DNA from: Myxococcales bacterium
GTDB taxonomy: Bacteria > Myxococcota_A > Polyangia > Haliangiales > Haliangiaceae
Length of the DNA stretch: 64,000 nt
Reading direction: 5' to 3'
NCBI GenBank assembly: GCA_016717005.1
Contig: JADJUF010000037.1
Span: 682,001-746,000 of the forward strand
Position numbers and translations under genes: made by a program. The notes below the pieces were generated by a model. It did not search any database, was not told where the DNA came from, and worked only from the letters and a program-made list of their open reading frames with translations. Below, one piece after another: positions 52,565-63,400 of the stretch. The stretch's first letter is position 1, and every line of letters begins with the position of its first letter.

Positions 52565-54698
52565 TCAGTCCTTTTGAGTGTCGCGATACGTCTTTCCAGT
52601 ATCATCGCGATACCTATTCTCGCTAGTCTTTGCACACGAGTGCGCATGACCCCCCGTACAGCCTCCGTATGCATGGGCCATTTCGTGGACGAGAACCGTG
52701 TCTGGAGTCTGCTCAGTCTTGCCGCCGTTGGCTGCAGCAACTTGCGGTAGCGAGGAAAAATCGACGGCGACGTCAGCGACGATCTCTGCAGCGTTTCCAC
52801 CGACCGTCACATTCCCGCCGCCAGTTGCCGTTACTGCGGTAACTCCGCCACCATTCTCAACAGGATTGAACTTCTTCGCGGCGTCACCCGCTCTCTTTAC
52901 TTCGCGCGGGTCAAACATACTAGCATCGCCCATGTTCGCGTTGTGAAGAACCACGATTTTCGAATTGTCACGAGCCGCATCCACGAGCATCTGCTGCGTT
53001 TTCGTGAACTTCCATTCTTTCGGCGCGTTGACTACTACTGACAAGTGGTCGGGGATACCTGACGGTACCACGGTCACACCAACGCCTAGTACTTTCATAT
53101 ACGCTTGGCGCAATGGCTCCGCCTGCCTTTCCGACCCGTATATGAGAACCTGTCGCCCGTCGGGATCAATGTAGCTCAACGGGTTCGACAAGACAAACTG
53201 GTAGAGTCCAGCCTTGCGCGGATCTCCCCACGCCGCATCCGGCACAAACCGATACAGCGGGTCGGCCTGCGTCCAGGCGAGGAGCGTCGGGTCGTAGTAG
53301 CGGACGCCGTAGTAGCTCAGGCCGGTCTGGTCGTCGCGGAACTTGTCGTTGAAGCGGCGGTGCTGGCCGGTGAGCCCGCCGGCGGTGCCCGAGGTCTGGA
53401 TGACGTCGCCGTACGGGCCGTAGACGAAGCCGGACTGCACGACGCCGGTGGGCTGGACCGAGAGCAGGGTGTTGTTCGCCAGGCCCTGGTACTGCAGCTC
53501 GACCGACGACGCGACCGTCGAGCTCGAGGACTGCAGCCAGCCGCCCGTCGGCGAGACGACCTTCGCCACCGGCGTGCCCATCGAGAGGTAGGAGTAGACC
53601 TTGTTGATCGCGCCGGTGTTCGTCAGCTCGATCTCGGCGTCGCCGATGAAGACCCGGGCCGACGTCGGCACGCCGAGCCCCGAGAGGGTGACCACCGCGC
53701 GCCGGTTGCCGTCGAGGTCGTAGTAGTACTCCTCACGGCCGGTCTGGAAGCCGTTGCTGTACTTGATGGCGCGCCGCAGCTGGTCGTCGCCGTCGTACGA
53801 GAACCCGTCGGTGATCGGCGTCCCGGTCGCGCCCGGCCGGACGCTGCTCATGTTGCCGACCGTGTCGTACGCGTACTCGCGGAAGGTCCCGCTCGGCGTC
53901 GTCAACGCGGTCGGCGCCTCGGGGTCGACCATCGAGCCGTAGACGTAGGTGGCGTTGCGCGCCAGCACGGCCCCGCCCGTCTGCGGCACGCACGTGGGCA
54001 GCGGCCCCGCGCAGACCGTCGCGGTGTTCAGCTTGCCGCTCGGGTGGAACGTGTACGCCGCGGTGTAGCGGTTCCCGCTCTCGGCGACGCTGGTCAGCTC
54101 GTGCCGCGCCGAGTAGTCGAAGGTGAAGTTGTACGTCGCCCCGCCCAGCTTGTGCTGCATCGTCCACGGGTCGTCCAGCCCGCGGTAGGTCAGCGCCTGG
54201 GACGCGTAGGCGACGGACGAGCTGTCGGTGACCGCTTGCGACAGGACGCGGCTCAGCTTGTCGTAGGCCCACGTGCTGGTGAAGTTGCGCCAGGGCGGGG
54301 ACGCCGGCGTCGCCGCGACCCCGCTGAGGCTGGCGACCCGCGTGAGCACCTGCCCGCCGACGTTGCGGGTCTGGACCGCGACGTTGCGCGCGGCCGCGCC
54401 GTTGGCCGGGAGCCACCGCAGCGTGGTCGGCTGGCCCCGGTCGTCGTACAGGTACTGGGCCTTGGTCTTGTAGGTGGTCTGTGACGTCGCGTTGTCGGGG
54501 TACGACTGCTCGCGCACCCGGCCGCCCGGGCCGATCGCGAAGCTCGAGGTGCGCGAGCCGGTCAGGCCGCTCAGGCTGTACGACAGGGTCTCCGAGTCGC
54601 GATTGCCCTCCGGATCGTACGTGTACGAGGTGGCGATGCGGCTGAGGTGCGTGGCGGTCGAGCACAGCCGGCCCTTGCCGTTGGCGCAGGTGTCGTAC
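52565..54698 (-). CDS. RHS-repeat protein with C-terminal metallopeptidase-type toxin domain, 5' truncated
   Basis: About 710 aa of an RHS/YD-repeat polymorphic toxin without its N-terminal export part. YD-type repeats run from YDTCANGKGRLC onward (SYTYDPEGNRDSETLSYSLS, FTFDYSARHELTSVAESGN, YYDLDGNRRAVV), ending in the conserved shell-closing core LSYYGVRYYDPTLLAWTQAD and NPLSYIDPDG. The tip after DPDG has LVHEMAHAYGG (an HExxH zinc site) and ENRYRDDTG, resembling NleD/M91-like peptidase toxins. The tip (to about 53230) is AT-richer than the core. At 54698 homology stops where a copy of the radical SAM 3' end begins, so this is an orphan tip that may be expressed only after recombination with a full RHS gene. 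Confidence 0.86.
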
Positions 54699-55026
54699 CC
54701 TCGCCGCCGTGCGGTGAAGCCGCGGCGGCGGCGACAGGCGCTCGAGCGCGACCGCGCGTACCGGGCGAGACGTACCACTCACGCGGTGAGCGTCGCGTGT
54801 CGCTGCCGAGGAAGATCGGCCGCGGCTCCGAGAGCAGCAGGCCCTCGCGCACGCCGGCGAGGGCCTCGCGGCCCAACCGCTCGGCGACGGGCGTGGCGTC
54901 GGTCACCGCGCCGGCGCCCGCTTCCTCACCGTGTGCGAGGACGGCCTCGTCCACCTATGCACGCCCAAGATGGTCGCGTTCCTGCCCTCGCCCCTCCCGC
55001 GCCCCCCGCGCCCCCCGCGGCCGCGT
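54699..55026. pseudogene. Mosaic of decayed radical SAM and GNAT gene fragments
   Basis: In order: CCGTGCGGTGAAGCC (radical SAM stop region, cf. 50706-50722); about 60 bp like the spacer after that gene; about 110 bp like the GNAT 3' end (GGCTCCGAGAGCAGCAGGCC, then CTCGCGCACGCCG, cf. 50964-51000); then CACCGTGTGCGAGGACGGCC, CTCGTCCACC and CACGCCCAAGATGG (cf. 50465-50510); and finally CGCGGCCGCGTCTAC like 51891-51905. This is a second, scrambled copy of the radical SAM-GNAT junction on the far side of the RHS cassette. Confidence 0.82.
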
Positions 55027-55491
55027 CTACTCTTCGATCTGTTCGTCCGCTTCGGCGTGGCGCATGGACGGGAAGGCAACAGCGATCGACGCTGGGTCCA
55101 GACGTGCCAGCAAGGCGTCGACCACGGTGATGGAGACCACGTCCGGCACGTTGATCGAGTATGCGCCCAGGCTGCCGGCCTCCACCGTGCCGCAACCGGC
55201 GTCACGCAACCCGGCCAGCACGTTTGGCAAACCGCCCGTCGCCTCTTTCTTGACGACCAAGAGCCAGACGGTGGTGTTCTTCGAACGAGACACGTGCCGC
55301 CAGGCGAGCACCCGGGCGCCCTCGCGCGTCGCGTCGATCACGTCGCCCACCGACAGGCCCTTCACAAACAGCGGCGCGACCAAGACCTCGTGTCCGGAGG
55401 CGGTCCGTCGCACCGGCATGCACTCGATGCTCACGGGCGGCCAATCCTCATCGACGTCGAGAGGAAACTCGAGCGACTCGGCCTGGTTCAT
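55027..55491 (-). CDS. DUF4265 domain protein (possible immunity protein)
   Basis: 154 aa from ATG 55491 (MNQAESLEFPLDVDEDWPPV). Core of the DUF4265 family: VLVAPLFVKGLSVGDVIDAT, then SKNTTVWLLVV, then VLAGLRDAGCGTVEAGSLGA and YSINVPDVVS, a small alpha/beta protein. The family is often found near polymorphic toxins, so an immunity role is plausible but unproven. A second DUF4265 gene and a vestige of a third lie upstream on the same strand. Confidence 0.78.
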   Translation of the reverse strand: MNQAESLEFPLDVDEDWPPVSIECMPVRRTASGHEVLVAPLFVKGLSVGDVIDATREGARVLAWRHVSRSKNTTVWLLVVKKEATGGLPNVLAGLRDAGCGTVEAGSLGAYSINVPDVVSITVVDALLARLDPASIAVAFPSMRHAEADEQIEE

Positions 55492-55637
55492 GGCTGCGCG
55501 ATCATCTTCGGCGCGTTCGTCTTGTGACCTAGAGAGTATCTTACACGCGCGACGCTCGGCGCACCGGCGCCATCGACGCGCAGGGCCGCGGAGGTTCCGG
55601 CGGCGCTCCCTGGCGCCGGGTCCGTTGGGCTGGTTTC

Positions 55638-55700
55638 TCATGACGACGACTCCACGAGCGCTGCGACGAGAGGAACCTCGAGGGACTCCGCCTGGATCAT
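55638..55700 (-). pseudogene. Vestigial 5' end of a third DUF4265 gene
   Basis: On the minus strand MIQAESLEVPLVAALVESSS is a 20-codon frame whose first bases (ATGATCCAGGCGGAGTCCCT) and upstream CGCGCAGCC match the start region of the DUF4265 gene at 55491. It then ends at a stop. It is the remnant of a duplicated and deleted copy. Confidence 0.65.
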
Positions 55701-55726
55701 GGCTGCGCGATCCCTCACAGGCAGCG

Positions 55727-56164
55727 TCAATCGTCGGCCTGCCCAAGGCAAGCTTCTTCGTAGTCCAAGACGGCTTCAGCGAGCAGCCTGTCCAACAGGG
55801 CACGCACATCCGAGTAGCGCACGTCGGGTGGGACATCGACGGCGACGAGACATGGGACGTCGCTCCCCTCTGATTCGCATCCGAGGGCTCGGAGCGCGGC
55901 CCGGACTTCGCCGACCTTCTTGGGTTCGGGGATGACCACTCTGACGGTGGTGTGGCCCCCGCTGCGCGTCAGCCCGACGAACCGCAACATGCCGTCGAGC
56001 TGCGGCTGCGCCGACACGACGTCTCCGCAGGCCAGGCCGGTCGCGTAGAAGGGGATGTTGTCGACCTGGTATCCGTCGACGACTGCGGTCGCCCACATCG
56101 TCTCGGTTTCTTGCTCGCCGCCTGGCCCTGTACACGGAAACGCGATCTTGATGTGGCCCGTCAT
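55727..56164 (-). CDS. DUF4265 domain protein, second copy
   Basis: 145 aa (MTGHIKIAFPCTGPGGEQET). Same family core as the gene at 55027-55491: VDNIPFYATGLACGDVVSAQ, RSGGHTTVRVVIPEP, VRAALRALGCESEGSDVPCL and VAVDVPPDVRYSDV. Sequence identity between the two is low, so they may protect against different toxins, or neither may. Its ATG overlaps the stop of a tiny upstream frame. Same strand as the rest of the presumed immunity cluster. Confidence 0.77.
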   Translation of the reverse strand: MTGHIKIAFPCTGPGGEQETETMWATAVVDGYQVDNIPFYATGLACGDVVSAQPQLDGMLRFVGLTRSGGHTTVRVVIPEPKKVGEVRAALRALGCESEGSDVPCLVAVDVPPDVRYSDVRALLDRLLAEAVLDYEEACLGQADD

Positions 56165-56289
56165 TCGTCACCGCCGACCGATGCGCACGTGCGCTCGCCA
56201 TCGGTCGACGCGTCGAACGCCTCGCCGATTCTCCCCCGGCAATCCGCCAGCGCTGACTCCAGGCTCTTCGATTCAGGTCTTTCTATCAT
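56161..56289 (-). CDS. Very short frame coupled to the second DUF4265 gene (doubtful)
   Basis: 42 aa (MIERPESKSLESALADCRGR), with an ATGA overlap onto the DUF4265 start. The coupling suggests real translation, but the length and lack of any family make it as likely to be the remnant end of a lost toxin or immunity gene. Confidence 0.3.
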   Translation of the reverse strand: MIERPESKSLESALADCRGRIGEAFDASTDGERTCASVGGDE

Positions 56290-56356
56290 CTGTCCGCTTC
56301 GGCGGTGGGTGGGCGGCATCGACAGCCTGGCGATGGTGCGCTGCGGCGCCACCAGG

Positions 56357-56917
56357 CTACAGCTCCTCGAGCGCAACCTCCAGCTCGCGCTCGAACACCG
56401 CCAGGAGCAGCGTCACGTCGGTCATGAACTCGGCGTCAGCGTCGGTCTTGTCGAGGCGCAGCTCGGCCGTCGCGGAACGGCGATCGACCACGTCGCTGAT
56501 CCAGCGACACAGCCTGGTCGTCGACAGCGTCTCGAGGTTCGCGACCTGGACGCCGCTCGGACCAGAACCGTCCACGCAGAACCCGACCTCGACCAGCGCT
56601 TGCACGAACCGGGCGCGCCACAGCCGCCCACGCTCGTCCGCTCCTTCGAATCCGAGCTCGACCAAGACGCCATCGATGGCCGTCAGGAACGCTGCGGCGT
56701 CCTCGGCCACCGCGGGGGCCCGGCCCGCGGGTTCGCCCTCGACCGCGCGTGCTGCGGAATATCGCTTACGGCCCATGAGCACGAGGCGCTCGCCGAGCTT
56801 CACCGTCGGAAGCGCCGACCGAGTGATGCCGAGGGCGTGGTTCGGGCCGTCAAGCGCAGAATCAAAGCCCTGTGCGAGGAGCTCGCGAACGAGACTATCG
56901 GCGACCCGCGGGTTCAT
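56357..56917 (-). CDS. Hypothetical protein of the immunity-like cluster
   Basis: 186 aa from ATG 56917 (MNPRVADSLVRELLAQGFDS). A mixed helix/strand protein: ALGITRSALPTVKLGERLVL, AEDAAAFLTAIDGVLVELGF, WRARFVQALVEVGFCVDGSG, ending ERELEVALEEL. No family is recognised. The position between DUF4265 and SUFU-like genes, all on the minus strand, suggests another immunity gene; that is inference from context only. Confidence 0.6.
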   Translation of the reverse strand: MNPRVADSLVRELLAQGFDSALDGPNHALGITRSALPTVKLGERLVLMGRKRYSAARAVEGEPAGRAPAVAEDAAAFLTAIDGVLVELGFEGADERGRLWRARFVQALVEVGFCVDGSGPSGVQVANLETLSTTRLCRWISDVVDRRSATAELRLDKTDADAEFMTDVTLLLAVFERELEVALEEL

Positions 56918-56962
56918 GGCGGTGGATCTCTGCGCAGGGGGCAGCTGCACGCGAGGGTCGGA

Positions 56963-57513
56963 TCAGGGTCGGACCAGGTCGAGGACGTCGACATCATCTC
57001 GCTCGAGGTACTGCTCGAGCGCCTCGATCCCCTTGCCGCGCACGAGCCCGTACTCATGCGGCGACAGCGGCAGCAGCCACCGCACCTGCGTCGGCACGTC
57101 CATCCCGACGACGGACTCGGCGTCATCCGGCCAGAGCGTCGGCTGATAGGTCGCGATGGCCGAGATTCGAGTACCTGGGATGCAGCCAGGGAGCTCCGTG
57201 ACGTAGCCCGGCCCGAACCCGATGCCCGTGTCCACAGCGACCGCGGCGACGAGCGCCAGCGCCGTGGGGATCTCACGACAGTCGTACTTCTCGTCAGACG
57301 CAAAGACCAACTCCTGCCGGACCGGCCGCGCAGTCCGTCGGTGCTTCAGCGTTTGTCGACTCATCCCGAAGGTCGACCAGATCGAGATCTGCTGCGCCGC
57401 CAGCCCGACCGGCGGACGACCGGGAACTCGAGCGATGTGCCCGCAGACGGCTGGCCCAGCGTCTCGCCAAAGTATCGCGCCATGTGGTCTTCGACGGGGC
57501 TGGACGAACTCAC
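56963..57513 (-). pseudogene. Suppressor-of-fused (SUFU)-like immunity protein, frameshifted
   Basis: The C-terminal 133 codons (MSRQTLKHRRTARPVRQELV, then YQPTLWPDDAES and WLLPLSPHEYGLVRGKGIEA, ending DDVDVLDLVRP) match bacterial SUFU-domain proteins, known as immunity proteins of polymorphic toxins. The N-terminus (SSSPVEDHMARYFGETLGQP) is in another frame; the break lies at about 57411-57426, where one base is missing or added. Read across it, PPVGLAAQQISIWSTFGMSR joins smoothly. GTG 57513 is the probable start. Whether the shift is real or an error cannot be told. Confidence 0.72.
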
Positions 57514-57737
57514 GCTCGCTCCCTGTGACGTGCCTTGCCTACGTCCATTCGATCGCGCGATGACCGCCGAGCGCGTCGTCGCAGCCGTCGCCACGTGTCC
57601 ACCGAGCTTCGTAGACATCTGGTCCACTCATTCTGTTTGAACGCGCCGGTCACCCGTGCACCGGCGAACGGAACCCCTCACCCACGCGCCCATGGGACCA
57701 CACCCCCAACCCGCCCTCGCCATCGCGCGCGCGGCGA

Positions 57738-59063
57738 TCAGCGGTGGCGCGTGCCGGGTCGACCCGACGGCGGGGCGGTGCGCTGGACCGCGGCCGGCGC
57801 CGGCGCGACCGGGACGACGGCCGCGCGAGCCGGCACCTCACGCCCGATGATCACGGTGCCGATGTTGGTCACGGCGACTGACATGAACAGCGGCCCGACG
57901 CAGTCGTCCCGATCGCGGTGACGGTGCCGGTGATGTTGGTCAGATCGGCCTGGGCCGGCGGCAGTGACGCGGTGATCTCGTCGATGCGGACGTCCCACAT
58001 CGCGCCGACGTTGCCCCGGGAAGGCGTCGTTGCCGCCGTAGGACACGCCGTTGATCGTGAGCGTGTCGTCGGCCTGGGGCTGGCCGTCGAGGACCATGTG
58101 CGTGACCGTGGCGGTCTCGTAGCCCTCCGGGCACCGGCACGCCGGTCAGCACCGTCGTCATCGGCGCGCCCTGCTCTTACAGCGCGCCGTCCTTGATCTA
58201 CGACGAAGTTGTTGCGGGCGTCGTTGGGGTCCTGGTGCATCACGACGGGCTGACACCCCTGGCTGTCGAAGACGCGGTCGGTGCGCGACGGCAGCCCGTT
58301 GACCGTGTAAAGTGCCGTTGCCGGTGATCAGCGGTGACGTCGCGGTAGAGCGTGTTGATGCCGATGCCCCAGCGGGTGTCGGGCGTGATGCCCAGGATGG
58401 TGCCGGTGACCGGGCTGCCTTGGATCGACCATCGTCGTGGTGGTGCCGATGACCGCCCAGTAGAGCCAGGCATGGATGATCACCGCGTCGGTCGGCAGCC
58501 CGCGACGGTCAGCGGCGCGCGTTGGGGACGACGACGTTCAGTACCGGCCGGCGGTCGCGACCCGACGGTGAACGGAGCCGCCGCCCGGGATCTTGCCGGC
58601 GATCTGCGGGTTCAGCACGCCCTGGCAGGCGTTGCCGACCATATTGCCGTCGCTGTCGGCCTGATCGGCGTTAAGGCTGGGTCCGGCAGGTTGTCCGGTC
58701 GTCGAGGACGCCGTCGTTGTCGTCGTCGCCGTCGCAGGCGTCGCCGATGATGTCGTCGTCGAGGTCCGACTGATCGGTGTTGGGGATGAAGCGGCAGTTG
58801 TCGCTGATGTCGTCGACCCCGTCGTTGTCGTCGTCGAGGTCGCAGGCGTCGCCCTGGCCGTCACCGTCGAAGTCGGCCTGGTCGGGGTTGGCGATCGTCG
58901 GGCAGTTGTCGAGCGTGTCGAGGATGCCGTCGTCGTCCTGGTCGACCGAGGCGTCGATCCCCGCGTCGATGACGTCGTCGTCGTCGTCCCCGGACCCCGA
59001 CGGGCCGCAGGAGGTAGCGAGGAGACCGACCAGGGCAAGGCTGAGCGCGCGTCGAACAGACAT
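57738..59063 (-). pseudogene. Lipoprotein with thrombospondin type-3 repeats, broken by several frameshifts
   Basis: Starts at ATG 59063 with a lipoprotein signal (MSVRRALSLALVGLLATSCG). Asp-rich Ca-binding TSP3 repeats follow (DQDDDGILDTLDNCPTIANP, then DADFDGDGQGDACDLDDD-like copies). Near 58690 the frame shifts, and further shifts follow every 50-150 bp. Pieces that belong together in other frames include NADQADSDGN, WLYWAVIGT, GSPVTGTILGITPDTRWGIG, CQPVVMHQDPNDARNNF, TTVLTGVPVP, LTINGVSYGGNDAF and RIDEITASLPPAQADLTNIT. The surviving reading is that of a large extracellular protein. So many small indels suggest decay or poor local sequence. Confidence 0.7.
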
Positions 59064-59356
59064 GGCCGAACAATCGGCTGGACCGAGGTGTCGCGCAACC
59101 AGGATCGTGCCACACCGCCCCCGGATCGCCCACCGCTGTGACGGCGACCGCCTTGGGCTCACCGCCCGTGACAGCGATTGCCCACGGCCGTGACGGCGAT
59201 TACCCGGGCGCCCCCCTCGGAGGCCGACGCCCGCGCCGGGCGCCCCTGCCTCCGCCGCCCGCCCCCCGCTAGATCGTCGCCGCTGGTCGCGCGTTTGCTT
59301 GTACATGTCCGCGACGCACTCCAAGTCCTCGAATCCTCCCGCTCTTCGGCTAGGGC

Positions 59357-60349
59357 GTGCGGCTGCCCGCGCGCGCGCCGGTGGCGGCGCTGCCCCGCGC
59401 GCTCCAGGCCACGCTGGCCGATCGCATCGACGGGCGGGTCGCGGCCTTCGTCGCTGCGTCGATCGTCGCGCACGTCGGCCTGATGGTGGCCGCGCACCTC
59501 AACGACCCGCCGGCGACGCCGACGATGGCGCACCGGGCCACCGAGCAGTACCGCGATGACACGGTCGCGATCATCGACGCCAGCGATCCGATCTTCGACG
59601 TGCAGCAGCCGCCGACCGATCCGGGCCGGGCACCCAGGCCACGCCGACGCCGACGACCAGGCCGGCCGAGCCGACCCCGACGACGCGCCCGAGCACGCCG
59701 GGGCCGAGCACGCGGCCGTCGACGCCGACCCTGACCGAGCCGGTCGACGCGACCCGGATGGCCGACCTGCTGTTCGCGCCCGACGGCACCGACGGCCCGC
59801 TGGTCGGTGACCTCACCGCCAAGAAGCCCGGCACCGATCTGGCGCAGCAGCTCCGGGAGATCAAGGACTCGAACCAGACCGCGTCGATCGGCGATCAGAC
59901 CGGGCGGGTGCGTCCCGGCGACGCGACGCCGCGGGTCGGCACCGGCCAGGATCCGGTGATCGATCGCCCGACCGTGATCACCGCCCTGCCCAAGGACCCC
60001 GAGGTCGGCCCGCCGGGCCGGATCAAGCCGATCCCGACCCCGACCCCGCCGGGCGACCCGTCGGTCGACTCGATCATCAGGAAGATCTCGACCACGTACA
60101 TCGGCGGCCTGCAGCGCTGCTACAAGAAGTCGCTGGTCACCGACGGCACGCTCTCGGGCAAGGTGACCCTGACCTTCTCCGTCACCGACCGCGGCGCGGT
60201 CACCGACCACCGCGCGGCCGGCGTCGACGACAAGCTCAGCGACTGCGTCGAGGGCCTGATGACCAAGTGGACCTTCCGCCGGTCAGGACGGCGACGGCGA
60301 CCCCACCGACGTCGACGTCAAGCTCGGCCTGCAGCTGACCCCGCACTGA
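59357..60349 (+). CDS. AgmX/PglI-type protein with TonB-like C-terminal domain, two frameshifts
   Basis: About 330 aa when read across two single-base shifts (about 59618-59630 and about 60283). A hydrophobic helix near the N-terminus (VAAFVAASIVAHVGLMVAAH) anchors it. A Thr/Pro-rich linker follows in the shifted frame (TPTPTTRPAEPTPTTRPS), then MADLLFAPDGTDG. The C-terminal domain (IIRKISTTYIGGLQRCYKKS, LSGKVTLTFSVTDRGAVTDH, and CVEGLMTKWTF) is the AgmX/PglI type tied to gliding and cell-envelope functions in Myxococcota. The true end in the third frame reads DPTDVDVKLGLQLTPH, stop at 60347. It is divergent from the TSP3 gene. Confidence 0.78.
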
Positions 60350-60458
60350 CCTTCGCGGGCGTCCGGTCGCCGCGCCCGGCGCGCTCCTCCAGAGCGCCGA
60401 GCTAGCACCGTCGACTGGGGTACACTCCGATGTTCGCGGCAAGCATCGGAGGTAGTCA

Positions 60459-63400
60459 ATGGTCGATGTGAGGACGAGCGCTGTACCGGATCCGTCAGCG
60501 GCGGCGCGGAGCATGCCCGAAGGTCTGTTCCGGGCGCTGTTCGAGCGCTCCCGCGACCTCGTCTTCCTCGCCGACCTCGCGGGCAACTTCCTCGATGCGA
60601 ACCCGGCGGCGTTGGACCTGCTCGGCTACCGCGCCGACGAGATCTCATCGCACAGTTTCGGGTCGTTGCTCTCCGAGGACCAGCTCCCGTCGGCGCTCCA
60701 GCAGCTGCGCGAACTCACCACGGCTGGCCACCTGGAGCGGCTGGTGGAGTACCAGGTGCGCTGCCGGGACGGGCGCAGCCTGGTGCTCGAGCTGCAGCCC
60801 TCGCTCGTCCGGCACGAGGGGCGCCCCGACGTGGTGCTCGGCATCGGCCGCGACCTCACCGCGCGGAAGCGGGCTGAGGCCGCCGGCGCCGAGGCCCAGC
60901 GGTTCGTCCAGGGGACGCTCGACTCGCTCGCCGCGCACATCTGCGTGCTCGACGAGCGCGGGGCGATCATCGCCACCAACGCGGCCTGGGATCGCTTCGC
61001 CGAGGCCAACGGGGTGCAGGTGGCCTGGCCGGGCGTCAGCTACCTCGCCGTCTGCGACGCCGCGACCGGCCCCGAGCAACCCGACGCCGCCGCCTTCGCC
61101 GCGGGGCTGCGCGCCGTCATCGACGAGCGGCAGCAGGAGTACTCGCTGGAGTATCCGTGCCACGCGCCGACGGAGGAGCGCTGGTTCCTCGGTCGGGTGA
61201 CCCGGTTCGCCGGGCCCGCGCCGGTGCGCGTGGTGGTCGCGCACGAGGACATCACCGAGCTCGTGCGGATCGAACGGGCGCTGCGCGAGGCGCACGCGCG
61301 CCTGCAGACGATCCTCGATCAGTCCCCGGCCATGATCTTCGCGTTCGATCTGGCGGGCCGGCTGATCCTGTCCAATCACAAGCTCGAGGAGCTCGCCGGC
61401 CGGCCGGCGGCGGAGCTGCTCGGCAAGCGCTACACCGACCTGATGCCGCCGGCGATCGCCGCGGAGCGCACGGCCCAGGATCTGGAGATCATCCGCACCG
61501 GCCAGCCGCACACCATCGGGCATGTCGAGGACCTGCCGCAGGGGCCGCGCACCTTCATCACCACCAAGTTTCCGATCCACGACGCCGGCGGGGCCATCGC
61601 CGCCATCTGCGGCATCTCCACCGACGTCACCGAGCTCCAGGGCGCGCAGGCCCGGCTCGCCGAGCGCGAGCGCGAGGTCCGCGAGCTGCTCGAGCGCATG
61701 CCGATCGGCCTCGTGGCGCACGGGCCGGACAGCTCCGTGCGCTACGCCAACCCGGTCGCCGTGGCGCTGCTCGGGCTGTCGCAGGACGCGATGGAGGCCC
61801 GCAAGGCCGACGACCCCGGGTGGCGCTTCGTGCGGACCGACGGCACGCGCATGCCGCCGGAGGAGTATCCGGTCAGCCGGGCGCTGGCCAGCGGCGGGCA
61901 CGTCGAGCGCCTCGAGCTGGGCATCTGCCGGCCGGCCCTGGCGGACCCGGTCTGGGTGCAGTGCGACGCGCACCCGCATCGGGACCAGGACGGACAGCTG
62001 GTCCAGATCGTGGTGACGTTCTTCGACATCTCCGAGCGCAAGCGGAGCGCGGAGCTGCTGCAGCAGCGCGACGCGCTCCACGCCTCGGTGCTCAGCGCCA
62101 TGCGCGAGGGCCTGGTCGTGCGGGACGTCGACGACAAGGTCCTCCTCGCCAACCAGCACGCCGCCGACATGCTCGGGCTGCCCCTCGACCAGCTCATCGG
62201 GACGCGCGCGGTCGATCCCCGCTGGCGCGCGCAGCACGAGGACGGCACGCTCCTCCCGACCGATGAGCTCCCCTCGATCGTCACCAGCCGCACCGGGCGG
62301 CCGGTCGACAACTTCATCATGAGCGTCGACGTCGGGGACCCGCAGCGCCGGCTCCTCTCGATCAACTCGCGCGAGGTGCTCGACTCGGCGGACCGCCGGA
62401 CCAGCGTGGTGACGACGTTCCACGACATCACCGAGCAGCGGCGCGCGGCGCAGGCGCTGACCGAGCTCGCGACCGTGGTCGAGCAGGCGTCGGACACCAT
62501 CCTGATCACCGACCTGCGCGGCGCGATCGTCTACGCCAATCCGGCGTTCGAGCGCTCGACGGGCTACACGCGCGCCGAGGCGCTCGGCCAGAACCCGCGC
62601 CTGCTCAAGAGCGGTCAGCAGGACGCGGCGTTCTATCGCGCGATGTGGGCGGTGCTGAAGCGCGGTGAGGTCTGGTCCGGCAGCCTCGTCAACCGGCGCA
62701 AGGACGGGACGCTGTACGAGGAGGAGGCCACGATCTCGCCGGTGCGCGATCCGCGCGGGACCGTCATCAACTACGCCGCCGTCAAGCGCGACGTGACGCG
62801 CGAGCGGCAGCTCGAGCGGCAGTTCCTCCAGGCGCAGAAGCTGGAGAGCATCGGCCAGCTCGCCGGGGGCGTGGCCCACGACTTCAACAACATCCTCGCC
62901 GTGATCATCATGGAGAGCGAGCTGGCCGCGCTGGACGACCAGGCGCCGGCGCCGCTCCAGGAGTCGATGCGCGAGATCCTGGCGGCCGCCCAGCGCGGGG
63001 CCAAGATCACCCGGCAGCTGCTGCTGTTCAGCCGCAAGGAGGTGATGCAGCCGACGCGCATCGACCTCAACGAGATCTTGCTCAACGTGGCCAAGATGCT
63101 CCAGCGGCTCCTCCGGGAGGACGTGCACCTCGAGCTGCACCTCCACTCCGGGCCGCTGATCACGCGCGCCGACGCGGGGATGCTCGAGCAGGTGATGATG
63201 AACCTGGTCGTCAACGCCCGGGACGCGATGCCCCAGGGCGGGCGGATCGTCGTCGAGACCGGCGCGCGCAAGGTCGACGCCGGTGAGCTCCAGGACAGCC
63301 CCGAGGTCGCGGCGGGCCGCTACGTGTGGCTGAGCGTGAACGACACGGGCGTTGGCATCGCACCGGAGATCATCCCGCGCATCTTCGAGCCGTTCTTCAC

